The notes: generated by a model from the letters alone, not told the origin. Counted from the first letter of the stretch, positions 29,228 to 41,072 are shown. The stretch: 64,000 nucleotides of DNA from Burkholderia pyrrocinia (GCF_003330765.1 NZ_CP024903.1:2356001-2420000), one strand, 5' to 3'. A program made the numbers and translations.

Positions 29228-29638
29228 ATGTTCCAGTCATCCGCATTCGATCCCGAGCAACCCGGCTTCAACCCGAGCCACTTCGAGCGCGCCGCGCGGC
29301 AGGCGGTCGTCGATCTTCAGCGCGTCGTCGGCGCCCCCGCGCAGCGGGCGCTCGGCCTGCGGCGGCGCAGCCATCCGGCGGCGGTTCGCACGATGAGCTG
29401 GCAGGCGCTGCTGAATGTCGAGGAGCTGGCGTTCTCGAACGCCGGTTTCCTGAACCGCAACGACCCGACCGTCGTCGATGCGTTCATCCGGCTGCGCGAC
29501 AGCCGGATGGTCGCGGCGGACATCGACGAAGCCGTCGACTGGAAACGCGACGACGACGATCTGCCCGCCGTCTATCTGATCGTCAAGGCGATGCTCGAAG
29601 CGGAAGAAACCGAGACGCAACGCGTCGAGATGGAGTGA
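29228..29638 (+). CDS. Small hypothetical protein, predicted SOS-regulated
   Basis: 136 residues, soluble, no signal peptide or membrane segment. It is acidic in the C-terminal half (IDEAVDWKRDDDDLP, MLEAEETETQRVEME) and basic in the middle (QRALGLRRRSHPAAVR). I do not recognise a family. It is a single gene with the LexA box as the only obvious control element, and the ATG follows the box at a normal promoter distance, so damage-inducible expression is likely. The frame is open upstream to 29027, but a start there would put the LexA box inside the coding region. Confidence 0.7.
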   Translation: MFQSSAFDPEQPGFNPSHFERAARQAVVDLQRVVGAPAQRALGLRRRSHPAAVRTMSWQALLNVEELAFSNAGFLNRNDPTVVDAFIRLRDSRMVAADIDEAVDWKRDDDDLPAVYLIVKAMLEAEETETQRVEME

Positions 29639-29761
29639 TGCCGGCCGGCGCGGCCTTCCCTTCCGGTCAGGCCGCGCCGGTGCAAACGCCGATTCCCGGG
29701 GGCCGCACATGCCATCGCGGCCACGCGCCGCCGCGCCATCGCACCACCAGGCATCCGCCCG

Positions 29762-33013
<3,252 letters not shown>

Positions 33014-33146
33014 CTACACGCGGATTTCAGCGTCGCGCGCCGGGCAACCCGTCACCCGGCAATACCGGACGATCGGCCGAAACCGTTGGCGTATGATCGG
33101 TGCCACATCAAAACCACGCCGCGCGAACCGGCGCCCTCTCCGACCC

Positions 33147-33692
33147 ATGCCCAATCGCACCAACCTGATCGAGGCCACGATCGACCGCGTCGATACCAAC
33201 CTCATCCGAGTCAAGGCCGATGTCAGGAACACCCCGCCATACCGTTTGACGATGCAGAACGTCTGCTACTTCGTCACGGCCAGCGACGTCGACGCGGAAG
33301 CGTTCAAGCAGATCGGGCAACTGAGGCCCGGCATGTCGGCGCGTGCCTGCATATTCGAGCACCGCGGCCGTCGCCGGATCGCCTGGATCAGGAGCGGCAA
33401 CCTTGCCGTCGCGCCGTACGATGCGGTCGCGCAAAAGCGGCGGAACCTGTCGCTTCTTGCCTGGGCGTCGTGCCTGCTCGTGCTGAGCCTGGGTATCGCT
33501 GCCGCGGCACTTCATTCCGGTTGGGCGTTCGTCTCGGCACTGTCCACTGTCGCGGCCATCATCAGTCTGGTGGGCAACCTGCTCGCCATCGGCGGCTTGT
33601 CCGACCTGATCTTCCAGCCGCAGCGACGCGAAGCCCAGGATAGCTGGTCATGCGAACCGTCCGGCCTCGACATGGAGCGGAGCAGCCCATGA
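33147..33692 (+). CDS. Hypothetical membrane protein, first of a coupled pair
   Basis: 181 residues. The N-terminal 85 residues are soluble, predicted mostly beta (TNLIEATIDRVDTNLIRVKADVRN, QIGQLRPGMSARACIFEHRGRRRIAWIRSG). Two TM segments follow near 102-122 (LLAWASCLLVLSLGIAAAALH) and 127-150 (VSALSTVAAIISLVGNLLAI), then a short tail. No family recognised. Its TGA overlaps the ATG of the next gene (ATGA), and that protein has the same plan, suggesting duplicated, interacting subunits. Confidence 0.7.
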   Translation: MPNRTNLIEATIDRVDTNLIRVKADVRNTPPYRLTMQNVCYFVTASDVDAEAFKQIGQLRPGMSARACIFEHRGRRRIAWIRSGNLAVAPYDAVAQKRRNLSLLAWASCLLVLSLGIAAAALHSGWAFVSALSTVAAIISLVGNLLAIGGLSDLIFQPQRREAQDSWSCEPSGLDMERSSP

Positions 33693-34291
33693 CGAACCAG
33701 GCCATGCAGACCGCATCCGGCCGCGTGACGGCAATCGGCCAGCAATCGATCGAGACGAAGGTCTGGAGCAACAACCTGGGCGCGACCACGCAAAGTATCG
33801 AGGAAATCACGCTCCAGCTCGATTCGCTCGCGTCCCCCCTCGTGTTCAGGACCAACCGGACGACGCGCCTGTTCATCGCCGACGGCGATCGATTGAATGT
33901 CGCCTATGCAGACGGCCAGGATCACCCGATCGTCTATGGCATCCGCAACATGACCGACGGTTCGGCTTATCTGCTGCGCCCCGCCAAAGTCGCCAGCGCC
34001 CGGGCCGACCTCGTTGTCATGTTCAGCTGCGTGGTCGCCGCCGCCGTGATCAGCGGGATCGTATCCGTGGTGACGCTCAGCACGGAGTCGATGTTCGACG
34101 TGTTTGCGCTGATCAGCGCGAGTGCAATCGGTTTGTGCGTGCTCAGTGCGATCCTGCGCATCCTGTTCGGCGTGATCGTGTGGCCCGAAATCAGAAGACT
34201 GGCGCAGCCGGGCGGCAAACGCGAAATGAACGCGGCAACGAAAGCGCTCTCGTTCACGCAGGAAGAAACCCGGCACGTGCGCTTCATCTGA
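33689..34291 (+). CDS. Hypothetical membrane protein, second of a coupled pair
   Basis: 200 residues. The soluble N-terminal region (about 100 residues) begins with ASGRVTAIGQQSIETKVW and contains FRTNRTTRLFIADGDRLNVAYADG and YLLRPAKV; two TMs follow near 110-133 (ADLVVMFSCVVAAAVISGIVSVV) and 140-165 (VFALISASAIGLCVLSAILRILFG). Same topology as the upstream gene, to which it is coupled by a 4-bp overlap. Function unknown. The soluble part may be an OB- or SH3-like barrel, but that is a guess. Confidence 0.7.
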   Translation: MTNQAMQTASGRVTAIGQQSIETKVWSNNLGATTQSIEEITLQLDSLASPLVFRTNRTTRLFIADGDRLNVAYADGQDHPIVYGIRNMTDGSAYLLRPAKVASARADLVVMFSCVVAAAVISGIVSVVTLSTESMFDVFALISASAIGLCVLSAILRILFGVIVWPEIRRLAQPGGKREMNAATKALSFTQEETRHVRFI

Positions 34292-34391
34292 CCGGGCCAC
34301 GCGCGGCCACTGCGCCGGCGAACGAGGCTGCACGCCCCCGATCGCATCGCCGCGGTCACCGCTCGACTCGCCGTCAGCGCGCGCCGTTCGT

Positions 34392-34871
34392 TCAGGTCAA
34401 ACCGGATCCGCCCGAACGCGCATCGTCGCCCAGATAAATCCGCGCGCCGCCGTCCCCGTCGCCCGCTTCGATCCGCACCTCTCCGGTTGCGGCGACGATC
34501 GCGTCGTAGACGTCATCCGTCACGCACACCACCGGCACCGCGATCGCATACAGCTCGGCGGCCACGATCGCGCCGATCGAGATGATCAGGTCGCGCTCCT
34601 TCAGCACGATCCCGACGGGCCCCGTGCCGTTGCGTACGGCTTCCGCGAGCACGCTGCTGCTCGAACTCGAGCCCTTCGCATGCGGCATCACCATCACCTT
34701 GCCGGCGAGACTCGCGCCGGCTTGCGGATGCCCGCGATCGACGATCTTGCCCGCGCCCGAGTCGTAGCCGCCCCAGAAACTGAGCGGCTTGTCGAGCACG
34801 AACGGGGGCGCGCACGCGCTGCCCGGCACAAGCGTGTCGCCCGTCAAACCCTTGCCCGCCGTTTCAGCCAT
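34392..34871 (-). CDS. Aconitase X small (swivel) subunit, DUF126
   Basis: 159 residues. Swivel domain of the aconitase X family; in the bacterial two-subunit type it joins the large subunit to make a dehydratase, shown in other bacteria to be cis-3-hydroxy-L-proline dehydratase. Motifs: LVPGSACAPPFVLDKPLSFWGGYDSGAGKIVDRGHPQAG and the serine-rich PHAKGSSSSSSVLAEA, followed by GIVLKERDLIISIGAIVAAELY. It overlaps the large-subunit gene by 8 bp, so the two are translated together. Confidence 0.85.
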   Translation of the reverse strand: MAETAGKGLTGDTLVPGSACAPPFVLDKPLSFWGGYDSGAGKIVDRGHPQAGASLAGKVMVMPHAKGSSSSSSVLAEAVRNGTGPVGIVLKERDLIISIGAIVAAELYAIAVPVVCVTDDVYDAIVAATGEVRIEAGDGDGGARIYLGDDARSGGSGLT

Positions 34872-36111
34872 CGAATCGCACCTTTCCTTCGTATGCCGAC
34901 CGCACGCATTCGCGCATGCTGCCGTACGCCACCGTGACGCCAATGTTCGCCGGCGCATACGACGCCCATTTCCCCGAGTTGGTCATCACCAGCCCCGACA
35001 GTTGCTTCATCACGGGCGTGATGTACGTGCAGGTGTCGACCACGATCTGGATGCCGCGCGCGGCGAACTTGCTCGCCAGGCCGCATTCTTCCAGCTCCCA
35101 CAAAATGAACCGGCTCGTGTTCACGTAGAAATCGCACGCCGGCTTGCCGTCGAATGCGTCGAGCAACGCGTCGAGCGTGCGGAATTCAGCCAGCGAGAAA
35201 TGCGGCGTGCCGAGCGCCACCGCGACGAGCGCGTCGCCGTCCGCGCCGTGGTTCAGCGTGCGGCGAATCTCGTCGAGATCGGCCATCGCGACGTCGACCG
35301 TCCGTTGCGCCGCGTGCCCGTGCAATGCAGCGTCGAGCGTCGGCGCCTCGGGCGTCACGCCGACCGCATGGAACAGCGCGACGGCCCCGCTCGATGCGGC
35401 GGCCGCGCCCAGCGCCTTGAGTTCGTCTTCAGTGGTGTCCGCCGGCAGCCCGACGATCGCCGGCACGACCGCGCCCGCGATCTTGCCGATCAGCAACCCG
35501 AGCGCGGCGAAATAGATATCGCGCGACGGCAGGCGGCTGAAGTCCGGCGCGTTGAACACGATCCGCGCGACGCGGTTCGCTTCGACATGCAGCCCCGCAT
35601 ACGGCGCGCGCCCGGTGATCGCGGCGGCCAGATCGAGAAAATCGCCATACCGGCTCGTGCGCGCGCCGAGCACCGAGTTCGCGAACACGATCGCATTGGA
35701 TTCGGCCCACGCGATCTGCTCGCCCCTTGCCGGACGGTTTTTCAACTGATACGGCGCGCAGGTAAAACTCGATTCGCAGCCGAGTTGCAGATGCGCGTCC
35801 ATCAGGCGCTGCGCATCGCGCTGGATCGTGCGGTCGCCGTGGTACAGCTCGGGATGGATCAGGTCGAGCGACCCGACGTTCAACGTGGTCGGCACCGCGA
35901 CCTTCGCACCCGTGTCGACGAAATACTCGACGAAATCGAGACTGGTCTGGCCGTGGTAAAGACAGCCGTCGATATGCGCCGACGTAATGTCGATCAGGTG
36001 CGGCGCGGACATCACTTCCGCCGTGCGCGCGACGATCCGCATCGCGCGCGCGACGCCGTCGCCGAAATCCCCGCGCAACATGGCGTCGTCGCGGTCACTC
36101 AACTGCAGCAT
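34864..36111 (-). CDS. Aconitase X large (catalytic) subunit
   Basis: 415 residues. Fe-S hydro-lyase family DUF521/AcnX. Visible: IDITSAHIDGCLYHG, LGCESSFTCAPYQLKNRPARGEQIAWAESNAIVFANSVLGARTSRYGD (the AcnX substrate loop, like that of aconitase), and VDTCTYITPV, whose cysteines could be cluster ligands. Separate large and small subunits mark the bacterial type IIa, implying dehydration of cis-3-hydroxy-L-proline. No proline-pathway reductase or transporter gene sits next to it, so the pathway context is missing. Upstream 231 bp contain an AT-rich promoter-like stretch near 36178-36230. Confidence 0.83.
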   Translation of the reverse strand: MLQLSDRDDAMLRGDFGDGVARAMRIVARTAEVMSAPHLIDITSAHIDGCLYHGQTSLDFVEYFVDTGAKVAVPTTLNVGSLDLIHPELYHGDRTIQRDAQRLMDAHLQLGCESSFTCAPYQLKNRPARGEQIAWAESNAIVFANSVLGARTSRYGDFLDLAAAITGRAPYAGLHVEANRVARIVFNAPDFSRLPSRDIYFAALGLLIGKIAGAVVPAIVGLPADTTEDELKALGAAAASSGAVALFHAVGVTPEAPTLDAALHGHAAQRTVDVAMADLDEIRRTLNHGADGDALVAVALGTPHFSLAEFRTLDALLDAFDGKPACDFYVNTSRFILWELEECGLASKFAARGIQIVVDTCTYITPVMKQLSGLVMTNSGKWASYAPANIGVTVAYGSMRECVRSAYEGKVRFDG

Positions 36112-36342
36112 CGGTTGCTCCTCGTGACGCGTGCCGGCGGCGCCGGCCCGTGAAATCCGTCAGAGGACTCTACAACTGGAAATAAAAACTGTCCAGATCA
36201 CTGTCAATCCGGATAATTTAAAAACCAATTTTCGTTCGTGAATATCGAGAATCCGCACTTCGAAGCCGCCAAAGCGCCCGATGGATCGGATTCCGCTCCA
36301 GTTCGTCGCAACGCGTGACCCCGGATGCGGTCGCCCGCCCGC

Positions 36343-36771
36343 CTAACGTTGCGCGGTGAGGCTGAACAGTTCATCGCGCAACGCCTTCGCGCGCCCCTGG
36401 CCGAACTGCGTCTCGAATTCGTCCTGTGCGGCCTGCCACGCGACTTTCGCCTGCGCGAACGTGCGCTCGCCGAGTTTCGTGAGGCTCAGCGCATGCGCGC
36501 GCGTATCGTGCTCGGACGCGGCCGTCGCGACGAAACCGTCCCGCTGCAGCGGCTTCAGCGCGCGCAGCAGCGTCGTGCGGTCCATCACGAGGCAATCGGC
36601 GAGTTCGCTCATCAGCGTGCCGGGCCGGCGCGTCAGCATCGCCATGATCGAGAACTGCGCGGGCGTGACGCCGACCGGGGCCAGATGGCGTTCGTAAAGT
36701 TGCGTGACGAATCGCGTCGCCTGTCGAAGCGCGAGGCAATTGCATGCATTGGCAATGTGAGTGTCGTCCAT
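36343..36771 (-). CDS. MarR-family transcriptional regulator
   Basis: 142 residues. Winged-helix MarR fold (QATRFVTQLYERHLAPVGVTPAQFSIMAMLTRRPGTLMSELADCLVMDRTTLLRALKPLQRDGFV, then HDTRAHALSLTKLGERTF). Very similar in design to the MarR protein encoded 1.1 kb away (37886), including CLALRQATR / CFAVRQAAR. Divergent from a LysR gene. A palindromic site lies 14 bp upstream of its start and recurs in front of the other marR and of emrA, so cross-regulation is likely. Confidence 0.88.
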   Translation of the reverse strand: MDDTHIANACNCLALRQATRFVTQLYERHLAPVGVTPAQFSIMAMLTRRPGTLMSELADCLVMDRTTLLRALKPLQRDGFVATAASEHDTRAHALSLTKLGERTFAQAKVAWQAAQDEFETQFGQGRAKALRDELFSLTAQR

Positions 36772-36784
36772 GCTCCGCAATTTA

Positions 36785-36800
36785 TATGTGCATATGCATA
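36785..36800. promoter_or_regulatory. Putative MarR operator, copy 1
   Basis: TATGTGCATATGCATA, near-palindromic, between the divergent marR (start 36771) and lysR (start 36884) genes. Similar sites are at 37877-37890 and 38361-38373. Confidence 0.6.
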
Positions 36801-36883
36801 AAGTCAATGTACACTCCGCCGTAACGAGGCCGGTGGCCGGCCGAGCGCGTCCGGCACCCCGCCATCGCGCCAAGGAGACCGAC

Positions 36884-37804
36884 ATGGACTACATCGACAA
36901 GCTGCGGATTTTCCGGTCGGTGGTGGAAATGCGCAGCTTCACGCGCGCCGCCGACATGCACGGGCTCGCCCGCCCTGTCGTGTCGCGCGCGGTGGCGGAT
37001 CTCGAGGCGCGCTTCGGCAGCCGGCTGCTGCATCGGACCACGCGCCAGGTGTCGCTGACCGAGACGGCCGAGCGCATTTACGAGCGCTGCGCGGCCGTGC
37101 TGGACGAACTCGACGCGCTCGAAGTGGAAGCGCAAACGCAGACGCGCGAGCCCGAAGGCCTGCTGCGCCTCGTCGCGCATACGACGGCCGCGCTGAACCG
37201 GCTCGTGCCGCTGATCGCCGGCTTCAAGGCCGCGCACCCGAAGGTGCGCCTCGACGTCACGCTGACCGAGCGCCCGGTCGATCTCGTCGGCGAAGGCTAC
37301 GACCTCGGCATCGTCGTGCCGTACATGCTGACGAGCGAATCGACTGTCGTGCGGCTGGTCGAGCGCATTCCGGTCGTGATCGTCGCGACGCCCGCGTATC
37401 TGCGCGCACATCAGCGCCCCGTCGCGCCGGCCGACCTCGCCGACCATGCGTTCGTGCCGATATCGCCGTCGCTGCGCCGGCCCGCACTGTCGTTCCGCGT
37501 CGACGGCGACCTGCTGACCGTGCCGTTCCGTTTCGACATCTCGTCGAACAGCCCCGTCTTCAACCGCGAAATGGTGATGCACGACTTCGGCATCGGCGTC
37601 GTGCCGAAAACGCTCGTCGAAGCCGAACTCGCATCGGGCGCGCTCGTGCAGTTGCTCGAAGGCGCCGATCTCGTCGACGCATTCGTCGAGATCAAGCTCG
37701 CGTACGCGAACCGCGCGCTGCTGCCCGCGAAGGTCAAGGCGTTCATCGACTACACGGCCGCCTATTGCGACCGCGAAGGCTGGATCGTGCCGGCGGCGGC
37801 CTGA
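36884..37804 (+). CDS. LysR-family regulator (CrgA/AaeR-like)
   Basis: 306 residues. Winged HTH (MDYIDKLRIFRSVVEMRSFTRAADMHGLARPVVSRAVADLEARFGSRLLHRTTRQVSLTETAERIYERC) of the large CrgA-like subgroup; effector domain with LVAHTTAALNRLVPLIAGF and GYDLGIVVPYML. Ribosome-binding site AAGGAGA at 36872-36878. Located between the two marR genes and upstream of the efflux operon on the same strand; may control itself or the divergent marR. Confidence 0.87.
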   Translation: MDYIDKLRIFRSVVEMRSFTRAADMHGLARPVVSRAVADLEARFGSRLLHRTTRQVSLTETAERIYERCAAVLDELDALEVEAQTQTREPEGLLRLVAHTTAALNRLVPLIAGFKAAHPKVRLDVTLTERPVDLVGEGYDLGIVVPYMLTSESTVVRLVERIPVVIVATPAYLRAHQRPVAPADLADHAFVPISPSLRRPALSFRVDGDLLTVPFRFDISSNSPVFNREMVMHDFGIGVVPKTLVEAELASGALVQLLEGADLVDAFVEIKLAYANRALLPAKVKAFIDYTAAYCDREGWIVPAAA

Positions 37805-37808
37805 ATTC

Positions 37809-37833
37809 GATTGGTACAGCCGTGACACCAATC
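37809..37833. repeat. Inverted repeat GATTGGT-N11-ACCAATC
   Basis: Perfect 7-bp arms 5 bp after the LysR stop and about 50 bp before the second marR. Either a weak transcription stop for the LysR gene or an operator. There is no T-run. Confidence 0.4.
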
Positions 37834-37876
37834 TGATCCGGCACCGGCCATCGCTTCGCGCCGTCGTGCCACTTAA

Positions 37877-37890
37877 TATGTGTACATGCA
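37877..37890. promoter_or_regulatory. Putative MarR operator, copy 2
   Basis: TATGTGTACATGCA, directly over the start codon of the second marR gene (ATG 37886). This placement would let the protein block its own expression. Confidence 0.5.
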
Positions 37891-38317
37891 CAAGACCACG
37901 CTCACCGACGACGATTGCTTCGCGGTCCGGCAAGCCGCCCGCCGGATCTCGCAGTTCTACGAGCGTTACCTGTCGCGGGCGGGCGTGACGGCGTCGCAGT
38001 ACAGCATCCTCGCGCTGCTGCGCGATCGGCCGGGCCTGACGATGGCGACGCTGTCGGCCGTGCTCGTGATCGAACGCACCGCGCTGCTGCGCGCGCTCAA
38101 ACCGCTCGTCGGTGCGGCGCTGGTGGCGGGCCGGATCGAGCCACCGCACCGCCGCCAGACGTTCGCGCTGACCGCGCATGGCGAAACGAAGATCGCCGAC
38201 GCGCACGCACACTGGCTCGCCGCACAGCAAGCGTTCGAGCAGCGGTTCGGGTCGCAACAGGCCGCCCGACTCAGAGACGAGTTGTTCCGGATCACGCACA
38301 ACCTGCCGGAACGCTAA
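37886..38317 (+). CDS. MarR-family regulator of the adjacent efflux operon
   Basis: 143 residues. MarR winged helix (ISQFYERYLSRAGVTASQYSILALLRDRPGLTMATLSAVLVIERTALLRALKPLVGAALVAGRIEPPHRRQTFALTAHGETKI). Paralogue of the MarR at 36343. It lies 65 bp upstream of emrA on the same strand, the classic position of a local repressor of an EmrAB-type pump. A GTG two codons upstream (37880) is an alternative start. No Shine-Dalgarno sequence is apparent, because the operator-like sequence covers the site. Confidence 0.87.
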   Translation: MHKTTLTDDDCFAVRQAARRISQFYERYLSRAGVTASQYSILALLRDRPGLTMATLSAVLVIERTALLRALKPLVGAALVAGRIEPPHRRQTFALTAHGETKIADAHAHWLAAQQAFEQRFGSQQAARLRDELFRITHNLPER

Positions 38318-38360
38318 CCCCTTTCCCCGATCGACGCCGCGCCGTCGATCGATTCAATAA

Positions 38361-38373
38361 GTGCATATACATA
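38361..38373. promoter_or_regulatory. Putative MarR operator, copy 3, in front of emrA
   Basis: GTGCATATACATA, differing by one base from the corresponding part of copy 1 (GTGCATATGCATA). It ends at the ribosome-binding site AGGTGA (38373-38378) of the efflux operon. Confidence 0.6.
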
Positions 38374-38382
38374 GGTGAATCG

Positions 38383-39474
38383 ATGGATACGACCCAAACC
38401 GCGGTTTCCCGCGAAGCCGCCACAGTCGAACAGCTCGCGAAGCAGCGCCGCCGCGTGCCGTGGATGCGGATCGCGGTGGGCGCCGTCGTCGTCGTGGTCG
38501 TCGCGGCCGTGCTCGACTGGCTGTTCGTGCTGCGCTTCCAGGAGAGCACCGACGATGCGTACGTCGGCGGCGACGTCACGGTGCTCGCCCCGAAGGTCAA
38601 CGGCTTCGTCGACCGGATTCTCGTGACCGACAACCAGCGCGTGAAGGCAGGCGACGTGCTCGTCCGGCTCGATGCGCGCGACTACGATGCGAAGCTCGCG
38701 CAGGCCAGCGCCGAAGTCGACAGCGCGCGCTCCGCCGTGACCGAACTCGAAGCGAAGCAGCAACTGCAATACGCGGTGATCGGCCAGCACGCGGCCGACA
38801 AGAACGCATCGTCGGCCGAGTTGACGCGTGCCGCATCGGACCGCGTGCGTTACCGCGAGCTCGTGAAATCCGACGCCGTGTCGAACCAGATCGTCGAACG
38901 CGCGGACGCCGATTATTCGAAGGCTGGTGCGTCCGTCGAACGCAGCGACGCCGCGCTGCTCGCCTCGAAGCGACAGCTCGACGTGCTCGGCGCGCAGCTC
39001 GCCGACGCGCGGGCCCGCGTGAACACCGCGCTCGCCGCGCAACGCGTTGCGGCGCTCAACGTCGAATACACGACGATCCGCTCGCCGGTCGACGGCTACG
39101 TGGGCAACCGCACCGGCCGCGTCGGGATGCTCGCGAACGTCGGCGTGCCGCTGCTGACGGTCGTGCCCGCGTCGGGGCTGTGGATCGACGCGAACTTCAA
39201 GGAAGACCAACTGCGCAAGATGCGCGCGGGCGATCGCGTCGACGTGTCGCTCGATGCGTCGAGCACGCGCCTGCAAGGCCGCGTCGACAGCGTCGCGCCC
39301 GCGACCGGCGCGACCTTCAGCGTGCTGCCCCCCGAGAACGCGACCGGCAACTTCACGAAGATCGTCCAGCGCGTGCCCGTGCGCGTGCATCTCGATCCGC
39401 AGCCGGGCATCGAGCACGTGCTGCGCCCCGGCCTGTCCGCGGTCGTGACCGTGCATACCGACCACGCGAACTGA
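38383..39474 (+). CDS. emrA: EmrA/HlyD-type membrane fusion protein
   Basis: 363 residues. Periplasmic adaptor that links the inner-membrane pump to the outer-membrane channel. A cytoplasmic basic N-terminus, a single TM at about 27-50 (IAVGAVVVVVVAAVLDWLFVL), the family motif STDDAYVGGDVTVLAPKVNGFV, an alpha-helical hairpin at about 100-200, a lipoyl/barrel domain (TTIRSPVDGYVGNRTGRVG, GLWIDANFKEDQLRKMRAGD), and an acidic C-terminal end. First gene of the operon; emrB follows after 13 bp. Confidence 0.92.
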   Translation: MDTTQTAVSREAATVEQLAKQRRRVPWMRIAVGAVVVVVVAAVLDWLFVLRFQESTDDAYVGGDVTVLAPKVNGFVDRILVTDNQRVKAGDVLVRLDARDYDAKLAQASAEVDSARSAVTELEAKQQLQYAVIGQHAADKNASSAELTRAASDRVRYRELVKSDAVSNQIVERADADYSKAGASVERSDAALLASKRQLDVLGAQLADARARVNTALAAQRVAALNVEYTTIRSPVDGYVGNRTGRVGMLANVGVPLLTVVPASGLWIDANFKEDQLRKMRAGDRVDVSLDASSTRLQGRVDSVAPATGATFSVLPPENATGNFTKIVQRVPVRVHLDPQPGIEHVLRPGLSAVVTVHTDHAN

Positions 39475-39487
39475 GCGGGAGCCGATC

Positions 39488-41062
39488 ATGACCACCGCAT
39501 TCTCCGGCGACCCCGCGTCGCAACCGACCAGGCAGCGCGTGTTCGCATTCGCGCTGATGTGCGTCGGCTTCTTCATGGCGACGCTCGACATCCAGATCGT
39601 CGCATCGTCGCTGCGCGATATCGGCGGCGGGCTGTCCGCGAGCCAGGATGAACTGTCGTGGGTGCAGACCGCCTACCTGATTGCCGAGATCATCGTGATC
39701 CCGATGTCGGGCTGGTTGTCGAAGGTGATGTCGACGCGCTGGCTGTTCGTCGCGTCGGCCGTCGGCTTCACGATCACGAGCATGCTGTGCGGGCTCGCGT
39801 GGGACATCAACTCGATGATCCTGTTTCGCGGGCTGCAGGGTGCGCTCGGCGCCGCGATGATCCCGACCGTGTTCACCACCGCGTTCGTGCTGTTTCCCGG
39901 CAAGCAGCGGCTGATCGCGTCGACCACCATCGGCGCGCTCGCGTCGCTCGCCCCGGCGATCGGCCCCGTGATCGGCGGCTGGATCACCGACCAATGGTCG
40001 TGGCACTGGCTGTTCTACCTGAACCTCGTGCCGGGCATCGCCGTGGCCGCACTCGTGCCGCGCTACGTGCACATCGACGAACCCGATCTCAGCCTCATCA
40101 AGCGCGGCGACTATCTCGGCATCGTGCTGATGTCGGGCTTCCTCGGCTGCCTCGAATACGTGCTGGAGGAAGGCCCGCGCAAGAACTGGTTCGGCGACGA
40201 CGCGATCGTCATCTGTGCGTGGATCTCCGGTATCTGCGGCTTCCTGTTCATCGTGCATGCGCTGACCGCCGAAGACCCGATCGTCGATCTGCGCGCGCTC
40301 GCCGTGCGCAACTTCGGGATCGGCAGCCTGCTGTCGTTCGTGACCGGCGTCGGGATCTTCGTGACCGTGTTCCTGACGCCGCTGTTCCTCGCACAGGTGC
40401 GCGCGCTCAACTCGCTGCAGATCGGCATCGCGCTGCTGTCGGTCGGCGTGTTCCAGCTCGTCGCGCTGTGCGCGTATGCGTTCGCCGCACGCTACGTCAG
40501 CATGCGCGCGTTGCTCGTGTTCGGGCTGATCTGCTTCGGCCTCGGCTGCTACCTGTACACGCCGATCACGCACGACTGGGGCTGGCGCGAACTGCTGCTG
40601 CCGCAGGCACTGCGCGGGATCGGCCAGCAGTTCAGCATCCCGCCGATCGTGACGATGGCGCTCGGCTCGCTGCCGCAGTCGCGGCTGAAATCGGCGAGCG
40701 GCCTGTTCAACCTGATGCGCAATCTCGGCGGTGCGATCGGCATCGCGGTGAGCGCGACGATGCTCAACGACCGGCTGAACTTCCACTACCTGCGCCTGAA
40801 CGAGCACGTGAGCGCCGGCGAGCCGCAGGTCGCATCGCTGCTCGATCACCAGGCCGCGTACTGGACGTCCGTCGCCGGCAATACGCTGAATACCGCGCAG
40901 GCCGGGCTCGCGAACCTGCATCGCCTGATCTACCGCGAAGCGCTGACGCTGACCTACGCGGATGCGTACTACGCGCTGTCGCTGTGCTTCGTCGTCGCGC
41001 TGATTGCCGTCGTGTTTTCCAAACCCATTACGTTGAACGCGCCGCCGCCGGACGCGCACTGA
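39488..41062 (+). CDS. emrB: EmrB-type MFS (DHA2, 14-TM) drug exporter
   Basis: 524 residues. Proton-driven drug efflux pump of the DHA2 family. The N-terminal motif FMATLDIQIVASSLRDIGGGLSAS and WVQTAYLIAEIIVIPMSGWLSKV are typical, and motif C appears as LASLAPAIGPVIGGWI. About 14 membrane helices; a long periplasmic loop near the end (HVSAGEPQVASLLDHQAAYWTSVAGN) is shared with EmrB proteins. Operon emrA-emrB-OMF; the outer-membrane gene follows after 10 bp. Confidence 0.93.
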   Translation: MTTAFSGDPASQPTRQRVFAFALMCVGFFMATLDIQIVASSLRDIGGGLSASQDELSWVQTAYLIAEIIVIPMSGWLSKVMSTRWLFVASAVGFTITSMLCGLAWDINSMILFRGLQGALGAAMIPTVFTTAFVLFPGKQRLIASTTIGALASLAPAIGPVIGGWITDQWSWHWLFYLNLVPGIAVAALVPRYVHIDEPDLSLIKRGDYLGIVLMSGFLGCLEYVLEEGPRKNWFGDDAIVICAWISGICGFLFIVHALTAEDPIVDLRALAVRNFGIGSLLSFVTGVGIFVTVFLTPLFLAQVRALNSLQIGIALLSVGVFQLVALCAYAFAARYVSMRALLVFGLICFGLGCYLYTPITHDWGWRELLLPQALRGIGQQFSIPPIVTMALGSLPQSRLKSASGLFNLMRNLGGAIGIAVSATMLNDRLNFHYLRLNEHVSAGEPQVASLLDHQAAYWTSVAGNTLNTAQAGLANLHRLIYREALTLTYADAYYALSLCFVVALIAVVFSKPITLNAPPPDAH

Positions 41063-41072
41063 GAACATCATC

